Assembly (NCBI GenBank): GCA_943328975.2
Contig: CALQCC020000016.1
Coordinates: 31,597 to 95,596 of the forward strand
Length of the DNA: 64,000 nt
Direction: 5' to 3'
Origin: Bordetella parapertussis
Lineage (GTDB): Bacteria > Acidobacteriota > Terriglobia > Bryobacterales > Bryobacteraceae
Made by a program: the position numbers and the translations under genes. Below, one piece after another: positions 7,888-15,695 of this stretch; the first letter of the stretch is position 1; each line of letters begins with the position of its first letter. Below the pieces are notes generated by a model. It had not been told where the DNA came from and searched no databases. It worked only from the letters and a program-made list of their open reading frames with translations.

Positions 7888-9290
7888 TTGAGAATTCCCT
7901 TCAGCAAGGTGCGCAGGACTTCGACCGCCTGCGTGTCGTCAGCCGGCAGGCTCAAGTGCGCGTCGTCGGAGACGGCGTGGCGGATGAGGCGGATCAAACG
8001 ATCCTGACCGGTTTCGACGGAGCCTTCCGCGGCTCCCAGAATCATGCCGGCACCTGCGGTGGCGTTGGTTTTGCGGTCGATCAGAATGAAGCTGCCCGAC
8101 GAACGGTTTTGTTTGTACGGGTCGAAGAACAACGGCTTCGATGTCGCGATGCGGACCACGCCGATTTCGTTCATCGCCAGGCTGGAGGCCGGTTCGGTAT
8201 CGAGCTTCGATACGTTCACCAAGTGCTTCACCTTCTCGATGCGGGCGGGGACTACGTGCGAGGTGTGCTTCACCAAGTAGTCGTGAGTGGTGTCGAGCGG
8301 ATGCGCGTCGAACCACACGATGGTGGCGTCAAACGCGCGGGCGACTTGCGGTTCGTCACCGGAGGCGATCATGTCGCCGCGGCTGATGTCGATTTCGTCT
8401 GCGAGAGTGAGGGTTACAGATTGGGGCGCGTGGGCCTCCTGGAGGTCGCCATCGAAGGTCACGATGCGAGTGACCTTGGTCCAGCGACCGGAGGGCAGGG
8501 CACGCACGCGGTCGCCCGGTTTCACTCGTCCGGAACCGATCTGGCCAGCGAAGCCGCGGAAGGTTTGGTCGGGTCGCGAGACGCGCTGCACGGCCATCCG
8601 GAACGGCGCGTGAACACTGCGATTCGCGGTGTCGACCGATTCCATGTGCTCCAATAAGCACGGTCCGTTGAACCAGGGCATGTGCGTGCCGGGCTCCACC
8701 ACGTTGTCGCCTTTGAGCGCGCTCATCGGGATGAAGTAGGCGTCGTTCACGCCCAGGCTTTCCAGATACGCCTTGTACTCCGTGTGGATGCGGCGGAACG
8801 TTTCCTGATCGTAGCCGACCAGATCCATTTTATTGACGGCGACAACGAAGTGCGGAATGCCGAGCAGCGCGGAGATGTAGCCGTGGCGGCGCGACTGCAC
8901 CGTCATGCCGCGATGGGCGTCGAGGAGAATGATGACCAGGTCCGCCGTCGATGCGCCGGTCGCCATGTTGCGCGTGTACTGCTCGTGGCCGGGCGTGTCG
9001 GCGAGGATGAACTTGCGTTTCGGCGTGGCGAAGTAGCGGTAGGCGACGTCGATGGTGATGCCTTGCTCGCGTTCGGCGCGCAGTCCGTCGGTGAGCAGCG
9101 CGAAGTCGATTTCGCCGCCACGGATGGCGCTTTTCAGTTGGTCTTCGTAGGCTCCCTTGGCGTCATGCAGAAGGCGGCCGATTAGGGTACTTTTGCCGTC
9201 ATCGACGCTGCCGGCGGTGGTGAGGCGGAGGAGGTCTTTGGACTCTTCCTGGGCCAAGAATGCTTCGATATCGAACGCTAAAGTGCTCAT
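7884..9290 (-). CDS. cysN: Sulfate adenylyltransferase GTPase subunit
   Basis: The 468-residue EF-Tu-like GTPase has the P-loop AGSVDDGKST (26-35), ADTPGHEQYT and the NKMD guanine motif, followed by two beta-barrel domains. CysN hydrolyses GTP to drive APS formation by its partner CysD. The length equals a CysN without a fused APS kinase, consistent with the APS-type reductase next to it. Unusually, cysD is not upstream: the next gene is an unrelated PQQ dehydrogenase about 210 bases away, so the catalytic subunit must be encoded elsewhere. Confidence 0.92.
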   Translation of the reverse strand: MSTLAFDIEAFLAQEESKDLLRLTTAGSVDDGKSTLIGRLLHDAKGAYEDQLKSAIRGGEIDFALLTDGLRAEREQGITIDVAYRYFATPKRKFILADTPGHEQYTRNMATGASTADLVIILLDAHRGMTVQSRRHGYISALLGIPHFVVAVNKMDLVGYDQETFRRIHTEYKAYLESLGVNDAYFIPMSALKGDNVVEPGTHMPWFNGPCLLEHMESVDTANRSVHAPFRMAVQRVSRPDQTFRGFAGQIGSGRVKPGDRVRALPSGRWTKVTRIVTFDGDLQEAHAPQSVTLTLADEIDISRGDMIASGDEPQVARAFDATIVWFDAHPLDTTHDYLVKHTSHVVPARIEKVKHLVNVSKLDTEPASSLAMNEIGVVRIATSKPLFFDPYKQNRSSGSFILIDRKTNATAGAGMILGAAEGSVETGQDRLIRLIRHAVSDDAHLSLPADDTQAVEVLRTLLKGILK

Positions 9291-9442
9291 TGTCTGAGGT
9301 CTAAGTTTAGCCTAGCATTGAATGTCCCTATTGTCCATCGGGATTGAGGGGCGTGGCCGGAGGCCAGAAGTAACTCACAAGGGGATTATAGGGGTGTGCC
9401 GAGCGGCGGGCGGGTTGGGTCGAGGCGGGATGTGATTGAATC

Positions 9443-9493
9443 GGCCGCGGATAAACGGGATCCGATTTTAGGATCTCCGTCTATCCGCGGGCC
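9443..9493 (-). terminator. Large imperfect palindrome after the PQQ dehydrogenase gene
   Basis: The arms GGCCGCGGATAAACGGGATCC and its near-complement (GGATCTCCGTCTATCCGCGG) are separated by seven bases. It starts 7 bases after the stop codon of the PQQ dehydrogenase gene. There is no T-run on either strand, so it may be an RNA 3' end stabiliser or a mobile palindromic element rather than a classical terminator. Confidence 0.5.
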
Positions 9494-9499
9494 AAGCGA

Positions 9500-11377
9500 T
9501 TATTGCTTGTCGTTGCCGTGCAGTGCTTCCGGCGGAGGGGGCGGAGGCGCGGGGGCAGCCTTGGGGGCTCCCTTACCCTTGCCAGCCGGAGCCGGAGGAG
9601 GCGTCGGCATGGTCGCCGTGCCGCCGACCTTCATGGCCAAGAACTGCGTGCCGGTGGCGAAGCCGACGTACTGCGTGCCGTCGACCGTGTAGGTGATCGG
9701 GGGAGCAGGACCGCCTAGGTTGAAGGGCAGGGCGAGGAGTTCTTCGCCGGTGTCCGCCTTATAGGCGTAGAGCGAATTGCCCGCGACCTGGAATACCAGG
9801 TTGCTGGCCGTGGTCAGCGTGCCGCCGCCGGTGGCGCCACCGCGTCCGGTCTTCACCCACTTGATGGTGTTCGTCTTAGGATCGCGTGCCTGCAGGCCAC
9901 CGCGGCCCACATTGTCAGGTCCCCAGACGGGCTGCGGGGTCTGCTTGTCCTGGCCAGCGCGGCCCAATCCATGCGCGCCGCCGCCGGCCTTCGGATCGGG
10001 TTCTTTGGCGGCGGTGAAGTTGTAGCTGCCAGCGCTATAGGGCAGGTAGACCAGCCCCGCGTTCGGGTTGTAGGACATCGGAGCCCAGTTATGTGCGCCG
10101 CCGCCTCCGGGGTAGATCACGACCGTGTTTTCCTGATTGTAGTAGGCAGCCGGATTGATGATTGGGTGGCCGTTATTCTTCTTATCGAAGCCGGTCACCC
10201 AGTTCACCGGGACGAAGGGCTCGGCTGAAATGAACTGGCCGTTGGTGCGGTCCAGGATGTAGAACACGCCGCTCTTGGGAGCCTGCATGATGACCTTGCG
10301 CGTCTTGCCTTCGATCGGGATGTCGGCCATGATGAAGCCGCCCACCGAATCGAGGTCCCAGGCGTCGTTGGGGACGGTCTGGTAAAACCACTTCAGTTTG
10401 CCGTTGCTGGCGTCGACGGCCACGATGGAGGCGGTATAGAGGTTGGTGTATTTGCCCCAATCCTTTTTCTCGGTGCCGCGCAGTTCCAACGGCCAGGGCT
10501 CGGCGTTCCCGGTGCCCGCGATGACCAGGTTTGTGTCCGGGTCGTAGACGAGGCCGTCCCATACCGGACCGCCACCGCCGTACTTGGACCAGTCGCCGGT
10601 CCAGGTCTTGGCCGCGTCCGCCTGGGCCTTGTCTTCAAAGGGCTTGCCGGGGGCGGGCGGAACGGTGTGGAACTTCCAGGCGAGCGCGCCGTCCTTGAGG
10701 TTGTAGGCCGCGAAGAAGCCGCGAATGAAGTACTCGCCGCCCGCGACTCCGATCACTACCTTGTCGCCCGCGATGCGCGGGGCGATGGTCAACGAGTAGT
10801 ACTGATTGATGTCGGCGACCTTGCTCTGCCACAACTCCTTGCCAGTGATGGCGTCGAGCGCGATCAGGCGGGCGTCGTTGGCGGCCAGGATGATCTTGCC
10901 GTCAGAGATCGCGAGGCCGCGGTTGTGCGTGCCGCAGCACATATGGCTGGCCGTGATGGGATCGGTCTTGGCATCGTACACCCACTTCTGTTGGCCGGTG
11001 CGCGCGTCGATGGCAAACACGATGCTATTGTCCATGGCCTGGTAAATCGTGTTGTTCCACATCAGCGGCGTGGCTTCGGTGCCTCCGCGGCCACCGGGGA
11101 GGGTGAGCGGTGCCGACCAGCCCAGGCCCAACTTGCCGACGTTCGATGCATCGATCTGCTTCAGTTGGCTGTAGCGCTGTTCGGTTTGGCTGAGGCCGTA
11201 GGTGAGCCAGGTGCCGGGGATGGCGTCTTTGGCGGTGCCGGCGGTGGCGAGAACTTTAGCGTCCACCTTGGTGTCCGCCGCGCGCGGCTGCTGGGCGAAG
11301 ATCGTCGAGATGAGAGTGAACGTGGTGATGGCGGCAGTCGCGAGCAGGGCCGTCTTCTTGATGTTGAGCGTGGTCAC
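9500..11377 (-). CDS. PQQ-dependent dehydrogenase, methanol/ethanol family
   Basis: The 625-residue secreted beta-propeller quinoprotein has a signal peptide (about 1-29), a vicinal disulfide Cys147-Cys148 (HMCCGTHNRG) as in PQQ alcohol dehydrogenases, and repeated W-docking blades such as DARTGQQKWVYD and GKELWQS. The PNDAWDLDS segment resembles the calcium/PQQ site region. There is no CxxCH, so no cytochrome c domain is attached. The end is a low-complexity proline/glycine tail. GTG at 11377 is chosen because GAGAGGAA lies in front; the in-frame ATG 18 bases earlier has no ribosome site. The substrate is unknown. Confidence 0.85.
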   Translation of the reverse strand: MTTLNIKKTALLATAAITTFTLISTIFAQQPRAADTKVDAKVLATAGTAKDAIPGTWLTYGLSQTEQRYSQLKQIDASNVGKLGLGWSAPLTLPGGRGGTEATPLMWNNTIYQAMDNSIVFAIDARTGQQKWVYDAKTDPITASHMCCGTHNRGLAISDGKIILAANDARLIALDAITGKELWQSKVADINQYYSLTIAPRIAGDKVVIGVAGGEYFIRGFFAAYNLKDGALAWKFHTVPPAPGKPFEDKAQADAAKTWTGDWSKYGGGGPVWDGLVYDPDTNLVIAGTGNAEPWPLELRGTEKKDWGKYTNLYTASIVAVDASNGKLKWFYQTVPNDAWDLDSVGGFIMADIPIEGKTRKVIMQAPKSGVFYILDRTNGQFISAEPFVPVNWVTGFDKKNNGHPIINPAAYYNQENTVVIYPGGGGAHNWAPMSYNPNAGLVYLPYSAGSYNFTAAKEPDPKAGGGAHGLGRAGQDKQTPQPVWGPDNVGRGGLQARDPKTNTIKWVKTGRGGATGGGTLTTASNLVFQVAGNSLYAYKADTGEELLALPFNLGGPAPPITYTVDGTQYVGFATGTQFLAMKVGGTATMPTPPPAPAGKGKGAPKAAPAPPPPPPEALHGNDKQ

Positions 11378-11623
11378 GATGTAATTCCTCTCCATGCAGT
11401 ATGACGGATTTTGAGTGGCCGAGGAACGGGGAGAAAATGGGTTCGTTTTCGGACGCGGAACCACCTGGATCTTGTTTGGGGTGGGCGCGTGACTGGGCGG
11501 GGATGCTGCTTACCGTCTCAAAACAGTCGACAGGCGATCGGAGAACGCTTATCCTTTGGGAGCACCGTCGGCTAGAGACGTTTTGGGAATCCACGAAGGC
11601 AACACCAACCAAGGGAAAGAAAA

Positions 11624-12145
11624 ATGGCCAGCGAAGATAGCAAGACAACCATGGGCATCGCATTCGAGATGGAGCGCGTGTTCAATGCGCGGCGTGGCCG
11701 CGTGTGGCGGGCGTGGAGTGAGGCAGACCAACTGGGGCAATGGTGGGGCCCTAGCGGCTGTTCCGTAGAGATTGCTCGTTGCGAGTTCAGTCCAGGCGGC
11801 TTTCTTCACTATGCAATGAAGTTCGCCGACGCGCCCACCATCTGGGGTCGGTTCAATTATCGTGAGATCGCCGCACCCGAACGTATCGTCTGGCTCAATT
11901 CATTCTCCAATGAGCGAGGCGGTATCACTCGAGCCCCGTTCAGCGGGATTTGCCCGCTAGAAATTGAGAATACGGTGGTGCTTGCGGAGCACGGCGAATC
12001 CACCATACTGCGCTTGCGCGCGGAGCCCTTTGGCGCAAGCGAGGAAGAGCGGCAGTTCTTCGAAGAGCTATTTTCATCACGATCCCTCGAACAAGGCTAC
12101 GGTGGGACCTTTGAACAGCTTGCCACGTATTTATCGCGCCCTTAG
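11624..12145 (+). CDS. SRPBCC/AHSA1-family protein
   Basis: The 173-residue protein has the AHSA1/START-like signature: MERVFNARRGRVWRAWSEADQLGQWWGPSG near residues 16-45, a curved sheet, and a C-terminal helix ending LEQGYGGTFEQLATYL. These helix-grip proteins bind hydrophobic ligands or act as Hsp90-ATPase-like modulators; most are uncharacterised. AAGGGAAAG precedes the ATG. The gene is divergent from the PQQ dehydrogenase and stands alone. The family is certain, the ligand unknown. Confidence 0.85.
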   Translation: MASEDSKTTMGIAFEMERVFNARRGRVWRAWSEADQLGQWWGPSGCSVEIARCEFSPGGFLHYAMKFADAPTIWGRFNYREIAAPERIVWLNSFSNERGGITRAPFSGICPLEIENTVVLAEHGESTILRLRAEPFGASEEERQFFEELFSSRSLEQGYGGTFEQLATYLSRP

Positions 12146-12216
12146 GGCTGGCCAATGATGGGTGCAAATGAGACAACCAGCTAACGGTGGAAGGCGAGAA
12201 GCACGGGCCATCCGCG

Positions 12217-13134
12217 TTATGGATTTCCCTTCGTCGCCTCAATGGAGATCGGGCCCATCAGCGAGAAGGCACCACCTTGGCCGCGCCCGGTCGGGAGGTT
12301 CTCTTGCGACGTGGTGGCGCGCATTTCATTGCCGGCGATGCGGGCGGTGACGTGCTTCTGGAACGTGGTGGTGTAGTCGCCCCAATCCTGGTGCATGATG
12401 TCGAACTTGAGCGTATCGCCGCTGAGCTGGAAGTTGTCGAGCGCGGCCATGGTGTAGGGATTATCGCAGCGGCCGCAGACCATGCCTCGGAGCTGGTTGC
12501 CGACCTTGCGGATGATGAAGAACTGCTTGTTGATGCCGGAGCCGAAGCCGAGCCAGACGCCTACGACGTCGGCGTCGGTGAGTTGCTTCCAGGGTCCGGG
12601 CGGGAGGTAGGCAGGGGGAGCGGGGGGAGCGGTACCTCCACCTCCTCCTCCACCGGCACCGGCAGGCGCGGGACCGCCGCCGCCTCGGCCTTGCAACACG
12701 GGCACGGGCTTGGGCGGCAGCATCAGGATGGGGATGGCCAACGGGTCAGGGCCGCGCGAATCCTTGATCATGGTCCACTGGAACTTGCCTTCGCCGCGGG
12801 CACCGCTCATCCCGGCCACGATTAAATTGCCGCGATCGAACTTCGCGGTGGCGCGGTCCTGAAAGTCTGTGCGGCCGTCGGGCTTCACATGCGTGACGAC
12901 GAAGGAGAGGCCGTCGGGTCCGAGCTTGCCGTCGACGAAGGCGAGCGTGGTCGCGTCGCTGCAATGGGTGCAGTAGATGCCTCGCACTTGATCGCCCAGG
13001 ATCGCGAATTCATAAGTGTGCTGCGCCCCGCTTTTTTCGTCGGTGCGCCAGCCGCCGCGATAATCGTCGGCTGTCTGCGCTGTGGCGACGTGCGCGAATG
13101 CGAGGACGGTTAGGAATAGCAGTGAACGCTTCAT
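12217..13134 (-). CDS. Secreted protein with two CxxC-containing repeat domains
   Basis: The 305-residue product has a signal peptide (1-19, ending VATA). It has two homologous halves, about 21-125 and 185-295, each with a short beta hairpin carrying RGIYCTHC (C54/C57) or RGMVCGRC (C220/C223). A proline/glycine linker (about 130-180) joins the halves and includes a run of seven glycines. The CxxC pairs in an extracytoplasmic protein suggest structural disulfides, a metal site or redox activity. No known family was recognised. It shares the low-complexity P/G style with the nearby PQQ dehydrogenase tail. Confidence 0.65.
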   Translation of the reverse strand: MKRSLLFLTVLAFAHVATAQTADDYRGGWRTDEKSGAQHTYEFAILGDQVRGIYCTHCSDATTLAFVDGKLGPDGLSFVVTHVKPDGRTDFQDRATAKFDRGNLIVAGMSGARGEGKFQWTMIKDSRGPDPLAIPILMLPPKPVPVLQGRGGGGPAPAGAGGGGGGGTAPPAPPAYLPPGPWKQLTDADVVGVWLGFGSGINKQFFIIRKVGNQLRGMVCGRCDNPYTMAALDNFQLSGDTLKFDIMHQDWGDYTTTFQKHVTARIAGNEMRATTSQENLPTGRGQGGAFSLMGPISIEATKGNP

Positions 13135-13224
13135 AGTGACTCCCGATGCTGGTTGCAGATCGTGGTCATTATGGCATGTTCTAAGTGGAGACTGAATCTT
13201 CCGGCGTGAGGCTGTACTGCTCCG

Positions 13225-13491
13225 TCACTGACGGGTCTGGAGCCACGCCCGTTTTTGTTCGTCCATGCGGGCACGGACTTGGGCGGCATCGGCAAGGTCG
13301 CCGCGTTCGGCGGAGGCGAAACCTTGCTCACTTTTGGCGGCGATCTCCGCGCGGTTCTCGCGGAGCCAGTTTTCCTGGTCGTGCAGCATGTGCACGGCGT
13401 GCTCCAGAAACTCGTCGGCGGACCGGTAAGGGCCTTGGGCGACGTCCTCTTGGATGAGGGCTTCGAGTTCGGGCTTGAGCTGGATCGCCAT
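13225..13491 (-). CDS. ParD-like ribbon-helix-helix antitoxin, orphan
   Basis: The 88-residue protein opens with a beta strand and helix-turn-helix pattern (AIQLKPELEALIQEDVAQG.YRSADEFLEHAV) typical of ParD/CopG-type ribbon-helix-helix antitoxins, followed by a charged C-terminal helix that would wrap a ParE toxin. No toxin gene lies downstream: only about 90 non-coding bases separate it from the next gene. It is therefore either an orphan antitoxin that represses DNA or one that has lost its partner. Confidence 0.65.
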   Translation of the reverse strand: MAIQLKPELEALIQEDVAQGPYRSADEFLEHAVHMLHDQENWLRENRAEIAAKSEQGFASAERGDLADAAQVRARMDEQKRAWLQTRQ

Positions 13492-13522
13492 ACCTGTACG
13501 CTAGCGCTCGTGGCGTGGCGAG

Positions 13523-13975
13523 TCAACTCAGAAAAGGCTGTCGGGCCGAAGATGAATGGGGACGAGTCCAAGATCGGGCCTCCGCAGCGGATTGGACAAC
13601 CGCCGCGCGGATATTGAGGAGCCGCCGCATATAGCGCTCGAGGAAGAGGACGTCGGCTATGCGGCCCAGCAGTCCGAAGGGGGCACCGTAATTGAACACG
13701 TCAGTCATCGTGGTTACACCGTTAGTGTGTTCAAAAAGATGGTCGTGATCGAAGCGTCGAAACGCGCCGCGTACCTGTGAGTCGCGGAAGCTGTGGGGGC
13801 GGTCGAACGCCGTGATGCGGCTGGTTAAGCGTTGGCGGATGGCGAAGTGGGTAGCTTCCCAAGTGACTTCTTCGTGCAAGCCAATGAGGCCCGTAGTGAC
13901 TCCGCTCACGGCGCGTTCACCAGTCAAGCGCACGGATTCCACGTGGAGATCGATACTGCGGGCTAGGCGAAGCAC
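13523..13975 (-). CDS. SRPBCC-family protein, probably frameshifted at the N-terminus
   Basis: The 150-residue frame carries the body of a polyketide-cyclase-like SRPBCC protein (LARSIDLHVESVRLTGERAV, then GLIGLHEEVTWEATHF). Its only start is a GTG that omits the first beta strand. A second frame just upstream, from the ATG at 14022, encodes that missing strand (MPIIRIATPIRAPIEVCF) and then runs into TAG. Restoring one base near 13967-13972 would join the two into a normal protein of about 166 residues. This is either a recent pseudogene or a sequence error. Confidence 0.6.
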   Translation of the reverse strand: MLRLARSIDLHVESVRLTGERAVSGVTTGLIGLHEEVTWEATHFAIRQRLTSRITAFDRPHSFRDSQVRGAFRRFDHDHLFEHTNGVTTMTDVFNYGAPFGLLGRIADVLFLERYMRRLLNIRAAVVQSAAEARSWTRPHSSSARQPFLS

Positions 13976-14028
13976 ACTTCGATGGGCGCTCGGATCGGAG
14001 TCGCGATGCGGATGATGGGCATGAATCG

Positions 14029-15165
14029 TTAGGGCACACTGACGAACACGATGCTAACGGGTTCGAAGACTTCTAGGGAGCTCGTTTGAATAAGCGCGCC
14101 GGTGTCGGGGTTGATTTGGAGCACGACCAGATTCTGCGAGTTTTGATTCGCCGCGATGAGGTGCGTGCCGGTTGGGTCGATGGCGAAGGCTCGCGGGGTT
14201 CTGCCTTGCGTGGATACATTGCCTGCTGGCGTTAGGCGGCCTTGTTCGGCGTCGATGGTGAAGATTGCGATGGAGTCGTGGCCTCGGTTGGAGGCGTAGA
14301 GGAAGCGGCCGGTGGGGTCAATGGCGATCTCGGCTGCGCCTTTGTCGCCGGTGAAATCTTTGGGTAGCGTGGTGATGGTTTGCAGTTCTTCCAGCGCCGC
14401 AGTGGCGGCGTCATGACGGAACGTTGTGATGGTCGCGCTGAGTTCGCTCAGCGAATAGAGGTAGCGGAGGTCGCGTGAGAACGCCATGTGGCGCGGGCCG
14501 GAGCCGGGCTTCAGTTGCGTCGTGGCGCGCTGCGTGAGTTTGCCGCTGGCGGCGTCGAAGTTGTAGACGACGATTTGGTCGTTGCCGAGGTCGGAGACGT
14601 AGAGGAATTTGTTGTCGGGCGAGATGTCGACCGAGTGGGCGTGCGGGGCTTCCTGGCGGACCGGGTCGACGTTGGTGAAGCCGCTGTGTTGTACGATCTG
14701 CGACGCTTCACTGAGCGCTCCGTTGTCTTGGATGGGGAAGACGGCGATGCTGCCTCCGCTGTAGTTGGCGACGAAGAGCCAGCGGCCTGTGCGGTCCGTG
14801 GTGAGGTGACAGGGGTCGGCTCCGCGCGATGGGACGATGTTAAGCAGCGTGAGCTTGCCGGTGGTGTGGTCGATGGTGAACGCGCTGACGCTGCCGGAGT
14901 TCGCGTTGCCGCTGTAGCGGCGGGATTCGTTCACCGCATAGAGCGTGTTGCCGTTGGGGTGGACCGCTAGGAACGACGGGCTGACAGTTGGCGCGGCGAG
15001 GCCGATGGGTGTGAGTGTTCCGGTCTCTGGTGCGTAGCGTGCGACGTAGATGCCTTTACTGGCTCCGCTGGTGTAGGTGCCGATATAGGCGAACCAATCT
15101 TGTGCTTGTGACATAGAAGTGAAGGTTAGTAGAAGTGTGATCCAGATCTTATAGGTAGCGTTCAC
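14029..15165 (-). CDS. Secreted lactonase-family seven-bladed beta-propeller
   Basis: The 378-residue protein belongs to the YbhE/6-phosphogluconolactonase-type propeller family, shown by repeated blades such as FAYIGTYTSGASKGIY, PSFLAVHPNGNTLYAVNE and the APHAHSVDISPDNKFLYVSDLG stretch. An N-terminal signal sequence (about 1-22) sends it outside the cytoplasm, so it is unlikely to be the pentose-pathway enzyme; secreted homologues cleave various lactones. GTG at 15165 is preferred because GAGG lies six bases upstream. It overlaps the end of the DinB gene by 17 bases. Confidence 0.8.
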   Translation of the reverse strand: MNATYKIWITLLLTFTSMSQAQDWFAYIGTYTSGASKGIYVARYAPETGTLTPIGLAAPTVSPSFLAVHPNGNTLYAVNESRRYSGNANSGSVSAFTIDHTTGKLTLLNIVPSRGADPCHLTTDRTGRWLFVANYSGGSIAVFPIQDNGALSEASQIVQHSGFTNVDPVRQEAPHAHSVDISPDNKFLYVSDLGNDQIVVYNFDAASGKLTQRATTQLKPGSGPRHMAFSRDLRYLYSLSELSATITTFRHDAATAALEELQTITTLPKDFTGDKGAAEIAIDPTGRFLYASNRGHDSIAIFTIDAEQGRLTPAGNVSTQGRTPRAFAIDPTGTHLIAANQNSQNLVVLQINPDTGALIQTSSLEVFEPVSIVFVSVP

Positions 15166-15676
15166 GTAGAACCTCGACGTGATGCGCGGCATGTCCGAGG
15201 GTGATGTAGATCATGGCTCGGGTGCTCATGGGAGCGCCACCAACCTGTCCCATGCGGGTCCATGCGGCGTCGGGTAGATTGGTGCACATCAGAATCGTGG
15301 AGCGGCGGACATATTCAAATTCGGCGAGCAGGTTGTGGCTATCGCACTGGTCGGCCTCGGCGGCGATGACATACGGGTCCTGATCGAAGCCCGGGAGCGG
15401 GGTGGTGTCGCCGCGGGCGATGCGCAGCGCGCGGCACGCAAAGATACGTTCGGTATCGATCATGTGCCCCAGCAATTCCTGCAGACTCCATTTCCCGGGC
15501 GCGTAGCGATGGAGCCAGAGGGTGCGATCACGGGTTCGGAGTAACGCGAGGATTCCGTCTAGCTGCAGCTTCAACTGCGCAATGGGATTCGCAAACGGCC
15601 GGGCCTTTGCAACGTAGCCGGCGAAGGGCGCACCGTATTCGTTGGGTTCAGGAAAACCAGCGAGGTAAGCGCTCAT
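15149..15676 (-). CDS. DinB-family four-helix metalloprotein
   Basis: The 175-residue protein matches the DinB/YfiT-like four-helix bundle. Metal-binding histidines are likely those in LLGHMIDTERIFACRALR (first site, about residue 70) and the terminal GHAAHHVEVLRERYL. Such proteins are often thiol-dependent transferases or of unknown activity. The gene ends inside the start of the lactonase gene, indicating co-transcription. A second, unrelated DinB protein is encoded at 58405. Confidence 0.8.
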   Translation of the reverse strand: MSAYLAGFPEPNEYGAPFAGYVAKARPFANPIAQLKLQLDGILALLRTRDRTLWLHRYAPGKWSLQELLGHMIDTERIFACRALRIARGDTTPLPGFDQDPYVIAAEADQCDSHNLLAEFEYVRRSTILMCTNLPDAAWTRMGQVGGAPMSTRAMIYITLGHAAHHVEVLRERYL

Positions 15677-15695
15677 GCTCCATTTTAACGCGCTG

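Noticed and set aside
14029..15165. 6-phosphogluconolactonase of the pentose phosphate pathway
   Set aside because: The protein carries a signal peptide and so is not placed with the cytoplasmic pathway; only the propeller lactonase family is supported.
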